From Rhodobacteraceae bacterium EL53 (GTDB lineage Bacteria > Pseudomonadota > Alphaproteobacteria > Rhodobacterales > Rhodobacteraceae): a stretch of DNA of 64,000 nucleotides. Shown here in pieces: positions 1 to 9,237 of the stretch; position 1 is the stretch's first letter; the number at the start of each line of letters is the position of its first letter. The stretch spans positions 1 through 64,000 of the forward strand of contig OMPR01000014.1 in the NCBI GenBank assembly GCA_900313015.1, read 5' to 3'. The position numbers and the translations under genes are program-made. The notes beneath the pieces were generated by a model that had not been told where the DNA came from, did not search any database, and saw only the letters and a list, made by a program, of their open reading frames with translations.

Positions 1-375
1 CAACCCTTAGCTGCTCCTAGCTTGTTGATGCAAAGTCCGGATATTTCACAAAGTACCCTGCTGGATTTTGACAAGTTGGCGATGAAATGGATCAATTGGC
101 CCGATTTTATCGAATTATCCGGATCTTCCGATTTTGCTGCAGCGCCTCGGGTAAACTTGGGTTCTTACGGTAGCTCTCTGGACGCAGCGATCCGGGGCAA
201 GGGTATAGCTCTGGGCTGCTCGAATGTCTTGAAGTATGAAATCGAAGCTGGACGGCTGGCCCCATTAGAAAGCGCACCCCTGAAGACGGGCCGCACCTAC
301 TTTGTCATCTGGCAAAGCGGAACCCTACCCCAACGCACTCGCGATCTGTTGCGGGACGTCGGGATAGACAGCTAG
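1..375 (+). CDS. LysR-family regulator, C-terminal fragment (5' cut by window)
   Basis: The frame is open from the first base, so the gene begins outside the window and only the last 124 residues are visible. They read as the second half of a LysR effector-binding domain: a W-I-N-W motif, then a stretch like G-S-Y-G-S-S-L-D-A-A-I-R-G-K-G-I-A-L-G, and the usual A-G-R-L-A-P-L near the end. This resembles the GcvA/DsdC branch. The DNA-binding domain is not visible and the target is unknown. No gene follows on this strand for about 660 bases. Confidence 0.7.
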   Translation, partial: QPLAAPSLLMQSPDISQSTLLDFDKLAMKWINWPDFIELSGSSDFAAAPRVNLGSYGSSLDAAIRGKGIALGCSNVLKYEIEAGRLAPLESAPLKTGRTYFVIWQSGTLPQRTRDLLRDVGIDS

Positions 376-1036
376 CCCTGCCGCAGGATCAGACGGCTTC
401 GCACACCGCCCTAAGGAACTACCAAGTGCATTAAGCGCGAGCACATGTAATGAATTCACACAATTCGCCCAAACTGTGGAAAAACAATGTGCTGCATGCA
501 CTAAAAGACCAAATCCTAACACTACACTCTTGTCAGGCTTGGCGCAGTGGCGGCGGTACGAAAGGTCACGCCCCTGCAGTGATGATTTTGTTGTTGCGAG
601 TGTAGCCTAAATTTTAGTGACCGGAACGGGCCCAAAGTGGCGACGCCAGTAACCTGATCAGGCTCAACGGATACCGGACCTTGGCTAAGGCTTCACATCT
701 CAGGCAGCCCATCGTCAGCGCGGTTACGAACACTGCTCCTACCGAAATAGAAGAGAACAGCATCCATATGGATTGTCCGTTTGACTCCGCTTTTGTTAGT
801 ATCGCGCTTGAAGGCTTGGGAGAGCTCTCAGTGGCCTTGTTGGACCAGATGACGGAACGTCACCCGATCTTGAAGCAATCCGTGCCTATTTTGGTGACCG
901 ACTTTCCCCTTACAAATGTCCCAGTGTATTCAGCACTGTCCCAGAAACTCCGCGTACCGGATCGGGCAAGATCTGCAGTTCAAACTGCATGATATCGACA
1001 AGGTAGAGGCGTGACATAGAATTCAAGGACATCCAA
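376..1036. other. Gene-poor stretch between LysR tail and Fe-ADH
   Basis: No recognisable gene. A 103-codon open frame at 681-992 (TTG start, no Shine-Dalgarno) does not resemble a family I know and is probably spurious or a remnant. The last bases before 1037 carry AAGGA about 7 bases upstream of the ADH start, so they hold the promoter and RBS of that gene. Confidence 0.4.
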
Positions 1037-2197
1037 ATGGCTCCATTCATTTTCAACACCACCAAATCTCTGGTCTTCGAAACCGGTGCCTCGGCGCGCC
1101 TTGCCGAAGTAGCAGGACAAACGCTGGGCAAGTCCGTCCTGCTCGTAACAGATCCAGGCTTGCGTCAGCTGGGGCTTGCAGATCCTGCCATCGCCTCACT
1201 TGAAGCTGCCGGACACAGCGTTGCGGTGTTTGACAAAGTAGAGGCCGACCCATCGCGCGAAACACTGATGCAGGCGGTGGCGTTTGGACGCTCTGTCGGA
1301 GCGACAGGGGTCGTGGGTTTGGGTGGCGGCTCATCACTTGATGTGTCTAAATTGGTTGCGCTACTGCTGGGTTCGGATGAGGATCTTGACGAAGCTTGGG
1401 GCGTAGCGCAGGCCAAAGGCCCGCGCTTGCCGCTAGTTCTGGTGCCCACCACTGCCGGAACCGGGTCCGAGGTTACGCCGGTCTCGATCATCACAGTCGG
1501 TGCCGAGGAAAAGCGTGGCGTCTCTTCGCCAGTCATCCTGCCGGACATCGCTGTGTTAGATGCCGACCTTACTGTTGGTCTGCCGGCCCATATTACAGCC
1601 GCCACTGGTGTTGATGCGATGGTACATGCGATCGAAGCCTATGCCTCGAAATCAGCCAATAACAATCCTTTGTCCAAGATGCTGGCACGCGAAGCGCTGC
1701 GCCTACTAGGCGCCAACATCGAAACCGCCGTGTTTAACGGCCAGGATAAAGGTGCACGCGGTGCAATGTTGCTGGGCTCGATGCTGGCAGGTCAGGCTTT
1801 TGCCAACTCGCCCGTTGCTGCGGTGCACGCGTTGGCCTACCCCATCGGCGGCACCTTCCACATCCCGCACGGCGTGTCGAACGCGCTGGTCCTGCCCCAT
1901 GTGCTGCGCTTCAACGCGCCCGATGCCCATGCGCTTTATGCTGAGATTGCCGCCGACGCCTTTCCACAAATAGTCGAGGTCGAAGGCAGCCAGGCGCGCT
2001 GCGCTGCCTTCATCGACGCATTAGCAGATTTGTCCAAACACCTTGGTATGCAAACCCGCTTGCGTGACGTGAACATCCCGGAAGACGCGATCGGTAAGAT
2101 GGCCGCGGATTCGATGATCCAACAGCGTCTGCTGGTCAATAATCCCCGAGCGGTCACCGAAAGGGACGCATTCAACATCTACAAGGCAGCTTGGTAA
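1037..2197 (+). CDS. Iron-containing alcohol dehydrogenase
   Basis: A 386-residue group III (iron-dependent) alcohol dehydrogenase, the usual length for the family; a cytoplasmic NAD(P)-dependent oxidoreductase of alcohols and aldehydes. The nucleotide-binding GGGSS lies near residues 96-100 and GTGSEV near 141-146. The metal ligands are visible: D193 and H197 in GVDAMVHAIE, then the histidines of AVHALAYPIGG and HIPHG. AAGGA precedes the ATG. The stop overlaps the start of the thioesterase (TAATG), so the two are translationally coupled. The substrate cannot be read; pairing with a thioesterase hints at a hydroxyacyl or short-chain intermediate. Confidence 0.9.
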   Translation: MAPFIFNTTKSLVFETGASARLAEVAGQTLGKSVLLVTDPGLRQLGLADPAIASLEAAGHSVAVFDKVEADPSRETLMQAVAFGRSVGATGVVGLGGGSSLDVSKLVALLLGSDEDLDEAWGVAQAKGPRLPLVLVPTTAGTGSEVTPVSIITVGAEEKRGVSSPVILPDIAVLDADLTVGLPAHITAATGVDAMVHAIEAYASKSANNNPLSKMLAREALRLLGANIETAVFNGQDKGARGAMLLGSMLAGQAFANSPVAAVHALAYPIGGTFHIPHGVSNALVLPHVLRFNAPDAHALYAEIAADAFPQIVEVEGSQARCAAFIDALADLSKHLGMQTRLRDVNIPEDAIGKMAADSMIQQRLLVNNPRAVTERDAFNIYKAAW

Positions 2198-2643
2198 TGG
2201 GGAACAAAACACCCATCACCACACGCAGCGATTATGCCGAATTCTATCCGCTGCAAACCCGCTGGATGGACAATGACGTCTACGGCCACATGAACAATGT
2301 CGTGCATTATTCTCTCTTTGACACCGCCGTGAATGGATGGCTGATCGAACGCGGCCTTCTGGATCCGCGCAACTCCGAAACCTATGGGTTAGTGGTTGAA
2401 ACCGGCTGCAAATACTATGCCGAAATGGGGTTTCCCGACAGAGTGACAGCCGGTCTACGGGTCGCCCAGCTGGGCTCAAGCTCGATCAAGTACGAGGTCG
2501 CCCTATTCCGCAACAACGAAGACTCGGCCACCGCAGAAGGGTTTTTTACCCACGTCTATGTCAATCGCGAAACCCACCGTCCGTCTAAAATCGAAGACGA
2601 CCGCCGCATCGCGTTCCAAAGCCTGATGAAAGAAGACTCCTGA
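2197..2643 (+). CDS. Hotdog-fold acyl-CoA thioesterase (4HBT family)
   Basis: A 148-residue single-domain hotdog thioesterase. The N-terminal YPLQTRWMDNDVYGHMNN segment holds the family's D-x-x-G-H-x-N active-site motif. It would hydrolyse an acyl-CoA in the cytoplasm. I chose the ATG at 2197, which shares its A with the TAA of the alcohol dehydrogenase; a TTG six bases upstream is less likely. It shares this fold with the separate gene at 50483 but is clearly a different paralog. Confidence 0.85.
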   Translation: MGNKTPITTRSDYAEFYPLQTRWMDNDVYGHMNNVVHYSLFDTAVNGWLIERGLLDPRNSETYGLVVETGCKYYAEMGFPDRVTAGLRVAQLGSSSIKYEVALFRNNEDSATAEGFFTHVYVNRETHRPSKIEDDRRIAFQSLMKEDS

Positions 2644-2674
2644 TGCGACATGGCCCACCCCGTTTTGCCTTTGA

Positions 2675-3160
2675 CTAGTCTTGCTCGTCCTGACACGCCG
2701 TCACAGTACCTATGGCGCGACTGCTACCGGTCAGGTCGATTTTTTCAGAACCCCCCCTTTCGCCGGTGATCGTCACCGAGCGCCGCCGGCCGAATTCTGA
2801 AACAAACTCCGGATTGTTAAAGAAGGCATACCCACCGGGTGCTCCTTCGAAACTGCCACCCAGGACCTCCCCCTGAAATCTGGAGTCTTCGAAGTCCAGC
2901 AAAAGGCTACCGGCTTCTCCTTCGACAATGTCTATCCATGCCGTGTTGTAAGCGGCAAAGAAGGCGCCTTCTCGGTCTGGTACGGCGCCAACCTGCACAA
3001 CCGTGCCGTTTTCAAAGGTCTTTTGCATGTAGCAGCCATTGCCATTGGCCGGATTGATCCGAATGATCCAATCGTCTGATGCACCGTAATCCGTATGAGT
3101 TTCAGCCAAGGCCGCCCCAGCCAGCAGAATACCAAAACCTAAAACGAGTCGCTTTTGCAT
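2675..3160 (-). CDS. Exported protein of unknown function
   Basis: A 161-residue protein starting at the ATG at 3160, preceded by AAGGAGAGG; a longer frame to 3247 would overlap the next gene and lacks an RBS. The first 19 residues form a signal peptide (charged MQKR, hydrophobic LVLGFGILLAGAALA, cut after A-L-A). The mature part has two cysteines, one near residue 45 and one near the C-terminus, possibly a disulfide. It resembles small periplasmic proteins common in roseobacters, but I recognise no named domain. Confidence 0.75.
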   Translation of the reverse strand: MQKRLVLGFGILLAGAALAETHTDYGASDDWIIRINPANGNGCYMQKTFENGTVVQVGAVPDREGAFFAAYNTAWIDIVEGEAGSLLLDFEDSRFQGEVLGGSFEGAPGGYAFFNNPEFVSEFGRRRSVTITGERGGSEKIDLTGSSRAIGTVTACQDEQD

Positions 3161-3216
3161 GGTTGTGCCTCTCCTTTGGTGTTTTGCATCACTCATTTGA
3201 CCGCACAGGAATGCGT

Positions 3217-5925
3217 CTATTCCAATTGCAAGATATCCTGCTGACAAGGCACACGGTTTGCAGGCATTTCATCTGCTCCATCGGCGCGTACGCTGCGTGA
3301 GCCGCCAACATCCAGCTTGAATTTTGGATCTGACAGCTTCCCAGTCACATCAAACGGCCATGCGCTTCGCGCCAGCGGGTCACCGACACGGCGCGGTTCC
3401 CCCCTAATTTTGATACTGTCGCCGACCCAATTGACATTGCCTTTAATAACCAGTTGAACGCGACGGGTTTCGGCCACGATCGACTTAAAGCTGACATTGC
3501 CAGCCTGAACCCAAACCGGTGCCTTTACACAGACGATTTCAGTTTGACGCGCAGCAAGTTCCTCTGAGAATAACCACGGAAAGATACCAAGACCGGCCAG
3601 TTCGAGCAGGCTGGTCGCGATAGATCCGCCGCCCATGTTAAGAGAGGCCGAGCCAGTCATCGAGTTGATGAAAGCCTTGCCCGAAGTCGCGTTACCCGCC
3701 ACGTCAAAGGCGGCGCTGAGCGTGCCATGAGCGTCGATCCCCAGCCCGACTGCATCCAGAATTTTGCCAAAATCCCAGCCACTGGTCGACCCTTTAAGCT
3801 TCACCAATTTTGGGTTCTCGATGGCATCCATAGACGCCGTCACCTTGAAAAATCCAGGGCCATAGTAAAGCTCCAGCGGGCCTGCTTCGATCTGACCTTC
3901 CTTGGCGACAAACTTGCTGCTCATGGAGGAAGTTCCCGCATCCCCGACAAATTCTTTGAGTTCCAGACCGATCTCCAGATCTGTTTCCGTCAGGATGCGC
4001 TCCAGATCAAGAAGGCCGTTTTTCTCCTCCAGCACCAATGGTTGGATTGGTGGGCCGTCGTCGGGTGCCGGTTGTTCCTTCTTTTCCGGATCGTCGGGCT
4101 TGCCAGATTCGGACAACTGAACCAGAACGCGTGTGCCGTCCCGCAGATCCTCTAACCGGATACGGTTGCTGAGAATATCGCCCCGAATGACGTTGATCTC
4201 TTTGCTCAGGTCAAAGGAAACAGTGGTTTTCAGGTCGCTCTCACCCGCGTTGAATAACAGTTCCAGATCAGCAGCCGTGGCTTGTCCCTCTAGAGACACC
4301 GCGAATTCGACTGCACCTATATCCACCGGATCAAGTTTCAGCACGTCCAGAAAGCTGGCAGTGTCCGAAATTGCTATTCCGATGGCAGCTTTTAACCCGT
4401 CAAGTTCGGTCACGTCTTCAACCGAGATGTCTGCGCCCAACGACCAAAGGTCTGTGTCCTTTGTCGTTGCACGGAGCTCGGTCAAACCTAGGTGTCCGGC
4501 TTGGTCAGAAACTTTAAACTCCGCGGAAATACTTCCGAATTTAGCAACGTCTTCTTTGCTAAGTGTCTTTAACAACAAGTCCGCGGATCCCGCCAAAGTG
4601 CCTTCTAGATCAACAGATTTGAACTTGAAGATGTCACCGATGCCACCCGACGCAACGATATAGGGGGCTCCATTCGGGCCAGCCTGTATATGCACATCCT
4701 CAAGCCCCAAAGTTTGTTGTTCTGTTTTGTAAACCCGACCAATCGAAATAGGTCCTACCTTGTTCAAGCCTTGCTCAAACGCGTTGGTGCGGACCACAAG
4801 TTTCTTGAATTCCAACGCGTCGTCCTGATTGACAATGTGGGCATCAATTCTTGTCAGCTTCAAATCCTTAAGGGTGTCCGCATTTGCGGGAGGTTGACCT
4901 TCTGGATGCAGCCGTGCCTGAACCTTGATATCAAAGCCAGATCGGTCGATCACGTTGTTCACATTGCCATCTATCGTGATCTGCTGCCCCTTGCTTAAGT
5001 CCAAGACCGATTGAATATTTTGAATGGCCAACAGCCCCGGTTGGCTCGTGATATCTGCGCTTAATGCGCCTGTGCCATCAAAGCTGCGTTCCAACCCAAG
5101 CACATCAAACACTTCACCGATCTCACCCGTATCCAGAGCCAATTTTGCAGAGTATCCACCACCTTGGGCAGCGTCGATCGTTTCGCCATTATAAGTCACC
5201 TCGATATCGCCAAAAATCAGCGTATTGGTAAAGGGCTGACCTTTCGGATACTTACCGTCCAGCGAGAACTCCTGGTCATTCACGGTGCCTCCTCCAGAGA
5301 CAGACACCAGGTTCCCGTTTTCGAGTTGTTCGAGAAGAATAGACTCAAGATTGAAAACAAACTCGAAGCCGGAATTCTCATCTATCGAGACCAAACCGAT
5401 ATTAGTAAACGTCACAGTCTTATCGCTGAGGAAACTGAAAATAGATGGCTTACCTGATAAAGTCTGCGCAACTTCAGGCTCTTCGGTTTCATCGACCTCG
5501 GGTTCTTTCGGGGTTTCGGGTTTTGGGCTTCGCTTTATCCAACTTGTCGTTCCGTCGGCTTTTGTGATGGCATTGGCCTGAAGCCCGTCAATGGTCAGAT
5601 TATCAAGGTCAATCTTTCTCTTCAGCAAAGCTGGCAGGTTCAACTCCCACTCAAGCAGGTTTAATTCCGCAAGGTTAAGATCGTCGATGTTGGAACTGGG
5701 TATCCGAACTTTGCTGACATGCACAAAGGTCGTTCGACCAATGACAACCCGCACATCACCCTCAACGATCAGTGGCTGACCGATCTGGGCGGTCAGATAA
5801 TCTTCAATATAAGATTTTCTTAGTTGCGAGAAAAACGGGGTCGCCAGAGCCAACCAGGCCAAAGTGATCACTAAAATTAGCAGCATAACCGCCCATTTTA
5901 CGGTCGTCACAACCCATCGCCCCAT
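3217..5925 (-). CDS. AsmA-family inner-membrane-anchored protein
   Basis: About 902 residues. One N-terminal membrane helix (roughly residues 8-32) is followed by a long beta-rich periplasmic region typical of AsmA/TamB-like proteins, which bridge the envelope and are linked to phospholipid transport and outer-membrane assembly. An acidic, proline-rich linker lies near residues 130-160 and another near 620. The C-terminal AsmA_2-like part runs to about residue 880. The ATG at 5925 is one base after the stop of the upstream NodT gene, so the two are coupled. The family assignment is firm; the precise role is not. Confidence 0.8.
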   Translation of the reverse strand: MGRWVVTTVKWAVMLLILVITLAWLALATPFFSQLRKSYIEDYLTAQIGQPLIVEGDVRVVIGRTTFVHVSKVRIPSSNIDDLNLAELNLLEWELNLPALLKRKIDLDNLTIDGLQANAITKADGTTSWIKRSPKPETPKEPEVDETEEPEVAQTLSGKPSIFSFLSDKTVTFTNIGLVSIDENSGFEFVFNLESILLEQLENGNLVSVSGGGTVNDQEFSLDGKYPKGQPFTNTLIFGDIEVTYNGETIDAAQGGGYSAKLALDTGEIGEVFDVLGLERSFDGTGALSADITSQPGLLAIQNIQSVLDLSKGQQITIDGNVNNVIDRSGFDIKVQARLHPEGQPPANADTLKDLKLTRIDAHIVNQDDALEFKKLVVRTNAFEQGLNKVGPISIGRVYKTEQQTLGLEDVHIQAGPNGAPYIVASGGIGDIFKFKSVDLEGTLAGSADLLLKTLSKEDVAKFGSISAEFKVSDQAGHLGLTELRATTKDTDLWSLGADISVEDVTELDGLKAAIGIAISDTASFLDVLKLDPVDIGAVEFAVSLEGQATAADLELLFNAGESDLKTTVSFDLSKEINVIRGDILSNRIRLEDLRDGTRVLVQLSESGKPDDPEKKEQPAPDDGPPIQPLVLEEKNGLLDLERILTETDLEIGLELKEFVGDAGTSSMSSKFVAKEGQIEAGPLELYYGPGFFKVTASMDAIENPKLVKLKGSTSGWDFGKILDAVGLGIDAHGTLSAAFDVAGNATSGKAFINSMTGSASLNMGGGSIATSLLELAGLGIFPWLFSEELAARQTEIVCVKAPVWVQAGNVSFKSIVAETRRVQLVIKGNVNWVGDSIKIRGEPRRVGDPLARSAWPFDVTGKLSDPKFKLDVGGSRSVRADGADEMPANRVPCQQDILQLE

Positions 5926-5926
5926 G

Positions 5927-7288
5927 TCAGTCTCTCCCAAAGCTGCCGCCAAGTGCGACGTTCAAATCCACGAAATCTATGGCCTGATTACGTACGTCGA
6001 AGGCATAAGCAGTTTCAGTGTTCAAAAAGGAGCGTTCCGCATCCAACACTTGAAGAAAAGAAACTGTGCCGTCAGCAAACCGTTTACGTGCGATTGTGAG
6101 AACGCTCTCTGAAGCTTCGACAGCCTCTCTTGCCGCTTTAACGGCTTCTTGGTGCTGCTCCAGCGCAAACATCGCGTTACGCACTTCCTCGACCGCCAGC
6201 ACCACTTCCTTTTCCCATTCGGCCTGACGTTCGACCACCAACCCCTTGGCGGTTTCGATTTTGGATTTTAGCACTGGCCGATCAAAAATCGGCACATCAA
6301 AACCATAACGAATGAAACCTGCACCCGGCAAGATTTCCGATCCACTTACATTCAGGTTAACGTTACCAGTCAAAATCAGCTTTGGATATAGATCAGCCTC
6401 GGCAACACCCAGCAGCCCAACGGCTTCTGCAAGACGTTGTTCAGCACGTACTATATCAGGCCGGTTTCGCAGCAGATCGGCGGGAACACCTGTGGAAACG
6501 ACATGGGTCCGAGCAACCGGTTGTGGCGCCCTTTTGTCAAACTTTTCACTGTTGGGAATGTCCGTTGCTCCAACCAAGGCAATAATGCGATTGAGCATTC
6601 GGACGAACAACACACGGGTTTCTGGGATGCTTGCCCGAGTGGACAACACCAAGGATCGTGCCTGAGCGATTTCCAGATCAGTTGCGTTTCCATCCGCGGC
6701 AAGATTCTTAGTTGCCTCTAATGTTGCATTGCGGCTTTCCAGAACACGCATCTGTACCCGCAATAATTCCTGAGCATATCGCAGGTCAATATAAGCGGAT
6801 ACGACCTCGTCCACGAACAACAAACGCCAGATATCCAGATCTGCATAGGCTGCCTCAAGGCGCGCAAAAGCGGCTTCCCTTTCCCGTAACAGGCGGCCAA
6901 ACAGATCAATCTTCCACGTCGCTTCACCGCGTATAAAACCGGTTTTTGTTGTGGGATTACCTCCCCCTGAATTCAAACTGGATTCCGCGATCCTCGCGTT
7001 GCCATAAATTGGGTATCCGGCCCCATCCAAAATCCCTTGGGATTGCTCAATCCGTGCCGCAATTCGGCGAACATCAAGGTTCTGTTGTAACCCCAACTCC
7101 ACAATCTGGTTGATGTCGGGATCATTGAACGCGTACCACCATTTCGCATCGTTCTTGCGGACGGGGCCCGTTGGTGTGTTAGAAAAACTCTGAGACAACT
7201 TCATCGTAGGCGAAGTGAAATCCTCACCCACCGTACAGGCCGTCAGACCAAACGCCGCAAAGCCCGCAATCGCTCTGCGCCGGTTCAA
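5927..7288 (-). CDS. NodT/OprM-type outer-membrane efflux lipoprotein
   Basis: About 453 residues with two repeated outer-membrane-efflux domains (alpha-helical barrel with repeats such as LGLQQNLDVRRIAARIEQS and LLRNRPDIVRAEQRLAEA). I place the start at TTG 7288, preceded by GGGGA at 7 bases; it gives a compact lipoprotein signal ending in the lipobox LTAC, with acylated Cys near residue 17. The open frame extends to 7393, but that would overlap the upstream MscS gene. No RND pump or membrane-fusion partner is adjacent, unusual for this family. Confidence 0.8.
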   Translation of the reverse strand: MNRRRAIAGFAAFGLTACTVGEDFTSPTMKLSQSFSNTPTGPVRKNDAKWWYAFNDPDINQIVELGLQQNLDVRRIAARIEQSQGILDGAGYPIYGNARIAESSLNSGGGNPTTKTGFIRGEATWKIDLFGRLLREREAAFARLEAAYADLDIWRLLFVDEVVSAYIDLRYAQELLRVQMRVLESRNATLEATKNLAADGNATDLEIAQARSLVLSTRASIPETRVLFVRMLNRIIALVGATDIPNSEKFDKRAPQPVARTHVVSTGVPADLLRNRPDIVRAEQRLAEAVGLLGVAEADLYPKLILTGNVNLNVSGSEILPGAGFIRYGFDVPIFDRPVLKSKIETAKGLVVERQAEWEKEVVLAVEEVRNAMFALEQHQEAVKAAREAVEASESVLTIARKRFADGTVSFLQVLDAERSFLNTETAYAFDVRNQAIDFVDLNVALGGSFGRD

Positions 7289-7325
7289 AAGAAATTCCCC
7301 GTTTTGGCCATTTCCCAAACCACTT

Positions 7326-8603
7326 TCAACTTTCAGCAGGAATGAGATGAATATCCCGCTGCGGGAACGGTATGGAAATACCCTCTTTGTCAAAGGCCTC
7401 TTTGACTTGACCCGTCAGATCCCAATAAACCTGCCAATAGTCATCCGTTGCAACCCAGGGACGGCAAAACAGATTTACGGAGCTTTCTCCCAATTCGCCC
7501 ACAAAAATCTCGGCAGACGGATCTTTCAGACAACGCAGGTCGGCGGCGACAAGCCGTTTCAGAACTTCCAAGGCTTGCGGCGCACTATCGGAATAGGCGA
7601 TGCCAAACACCAAATCGACCCGACGTGTTTTAGCGGCGCTAACGTTCGTGATGACATCCCCCCAGATTTTCGAATTCGGTACTACGATGATCTGATTGTC
7701 AAAGGTTCTTATCTGGGTCGACACGATAGACATCGCATCAACAGAGCCACTGGCGCCTGAAACCTCGATGTAATCTCCAGTATCAAACGGCTTCAGAACC
7801 ATGATCATTAAGCCGCTCGCCAGATTGCCCAGTGTATCCTGCAAGGCGAAACCCAGAATAAAGCTCAGGCCACCAAATACCGCAAACAGCGGCGTAACGT
7901 TGACGCCCGCCAACCCAAGCGCGATCATCAAACCAAGCACGACCGTCACCCAGTAAACGACCGTCAGCACAAAATTTCGCAGCAGCCGCGAAATTGATGG
8001 CACCCGTGCCAGCCCCTTAGCCGCGAACTTGCGGACAAAACGGGCAATGAACAACAAAACAATTAGGGCCATAACAAAAACCGCCAATTGAAGCAAAAGC
8101 CCCAAGCCACCGTCTTTTGATCCCAGCCAACTGGTAACCAAAGAAATGAGTGTACGGGCATCGGTTTCCTTCAAAGAAGCCCTGCGCGTGGAGTCGAGGT
8201 AGGTTTGGTGCACGGTCAATTCTTCGGGGCTGGCGCCCTTGCTTTGCCAAGCGAACAGAACGATTTGATAATTGTCTGTATATCGCTCAATTTCGTTTGA
8301 AAAATCCGTGATTTTGGTGCGCTGTTTTTTCGCCTGAGCTTCATCCAGACCCTCAAGGCCCTCATTAAGAACAATAAACTCTTCGAGTGAACCAGACAGG
8401 TGTTGCTGCCAAATACCTGTCAATTCGGAAAGCTCTTCCGCTGTAAGCGGAACAACATATTGTTGTAAATTTTCGCTGGATATTGACGGATTGGCTACGA
8501 TTTTTCGCAATTCATCTGAAGCTGCCAGAGCCAAGACGGCCCAGCCTGAAAAAAACAGAGCCAAAACACCGGTAATCCATCGACAACGTCCCTGATCCAA
8601 CAT
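7326..8603 (-). CDS. MscS-family mechanosensitive channel
   Basis: About 425 residues. An N-terminal hydrophobic signal or anchor is followed by a periplasmic helical region (to about residue 150), then membrane helices and the MscS core: the pore-lining stretch FAVFGGLSFILGFALQDTLGNLASG, then the beta domain with GDYIEVSGASGSV and the VPNSKIW motif. It would release solutes on hypo-osmotic shock. The ATG at 8603 has GTGGAG six bases upstream; an in-frame GTG at 8615 is less likely. It is first in a minus-strand run with the NodT and AsmA genes. Confidence 0.88.
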   Translation of the reverse strand: MLDQGRCRWITGVLALFFSGWAVLALAASDELRKIVANPSISSENLQQYVVPLTAEELSELTGIWQQHLSGSLEEFIVLNEGLEGLDEAQAKKQRTKITDFSNEIERYTDNYQIVLFAWQSKGASPEELTVHQTYLDSTRRASLKETDARTLISLVTSWLGSKDGGLGLLLQLAVFVMALIVLLFIARFVRKFAAKGLARVPSISRLLRNFVLTVVYWVTVVLGLMIALGLAGVNVTPLFAVFGGLSFILGFALQDTLGNLASGLMIMVLKPFDTGDYIEVSGASGSVDAMSIVSTQIRTFDNQIIVVPNSKIWGDVITNVSAAKTRRVDLVFGIAYSDSAPQALEVLKRLVAADLRCLKDPSAEIFVGELGESSVNLFCRPWVATDDYWQVYWDLTGQVKEAFDKEGISIPFPQRDIHLIPAES

Positions 8604-9237
8604 CCAAAACTCCACTTCAGTTCTTCAAGTATTTGCGAGATCAAGGCCTCGGCTTGCTTAGGTGTTACGTAAACTTCGCCGAATTGACCGGACAGTTTGA
8701 CAGCGCAGCCCTATTAAACTCGATGCTTAAAAAGCTACCCTCGCGTTTCTTGATTGTAAGCAACAATATGAAGAGCGCCACCTTCTTGCAGTTCTTGTGC
8801 AAAATCAGTGTTCAATGCTGACATGTTGGGAACAGCATTTTGCGTATAGCGGGCTGATTGAGCGGCCCGGCTCTGTTGCAAGCTTTCTGACTTGGTTGGC
8901 AATAAAGATGATGTTGTAGACACCTCTTTCAGCAATCAATCATGGAAATGCTCGGTATGTTCTTATTTTTAGGGCAGCCATTTCCCAAAGCGCGTCATTT
9001 TTCATTCTGTCTGAACGGTGCACCATTACGGCTACGGTACAATTCGTCACCAAGGCCCTCGCTAAAAGCGGAAATCCTTTGCGAATTGCGATTGATAAAG
9101 CCGGCCAAAAGGCTCTGGTAGCACGGGAACCACCATTATCTCCAATCGGCAGTTGGAAAACTCGAACCGATATGGACATCAACAGCGCGCTGAGCTTGCG
9201 GGAAAGTACGGCTCACTAAAACGGCAAGTGACAATCC
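8604..9237. other. Gene-poor stretch with transposon debris
   Basis: No intact gene. The left part should hold the promoter of the MscS gene. From about 8866 rightward the sequence looks like a decayed IS6-type element (see the separate entry). Short open frames on both strands here lack RBSs and known domains. Confidence 0.4.
8866..9235 (+). mobile_element. Decayed IS6-family element remnant
   Basis: Near 8869 the sequence GGCTCTGTTGCAAGC closely matches the terminal inverted repeats I know from IS6-family elements (GGCACTGTTGCAAA type). Downstream, one plus-strand frame around 9025-9110 encodes ATVQFVTKALAKSGNP followed by LRIAIDKAGQKA, which resembles the second part of the IS6 DDE domain (a KA-x-x-x-x-G-x-P stretch followed by TIDKSGA). 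Stops and frame changes interrupt it and no full transposase or right end is visible. The assignment is pattern-based and tentative. Confidence 0.4.

Noticed and set aside
681-992. 103-codon frame before the iron-type alcohol dehydrogenase
   Set aside because: TTG start, no Shine-Dalgarno, no family resemblance; kept only as a note on the gap.
7289-7393. Upstream extension of the NodT lipoprotein frame
   Set aside because: It would overlap the MscS gene by about 67 bases and bury the lipoprotein signal; TTG 7288 with GGGGA is better.
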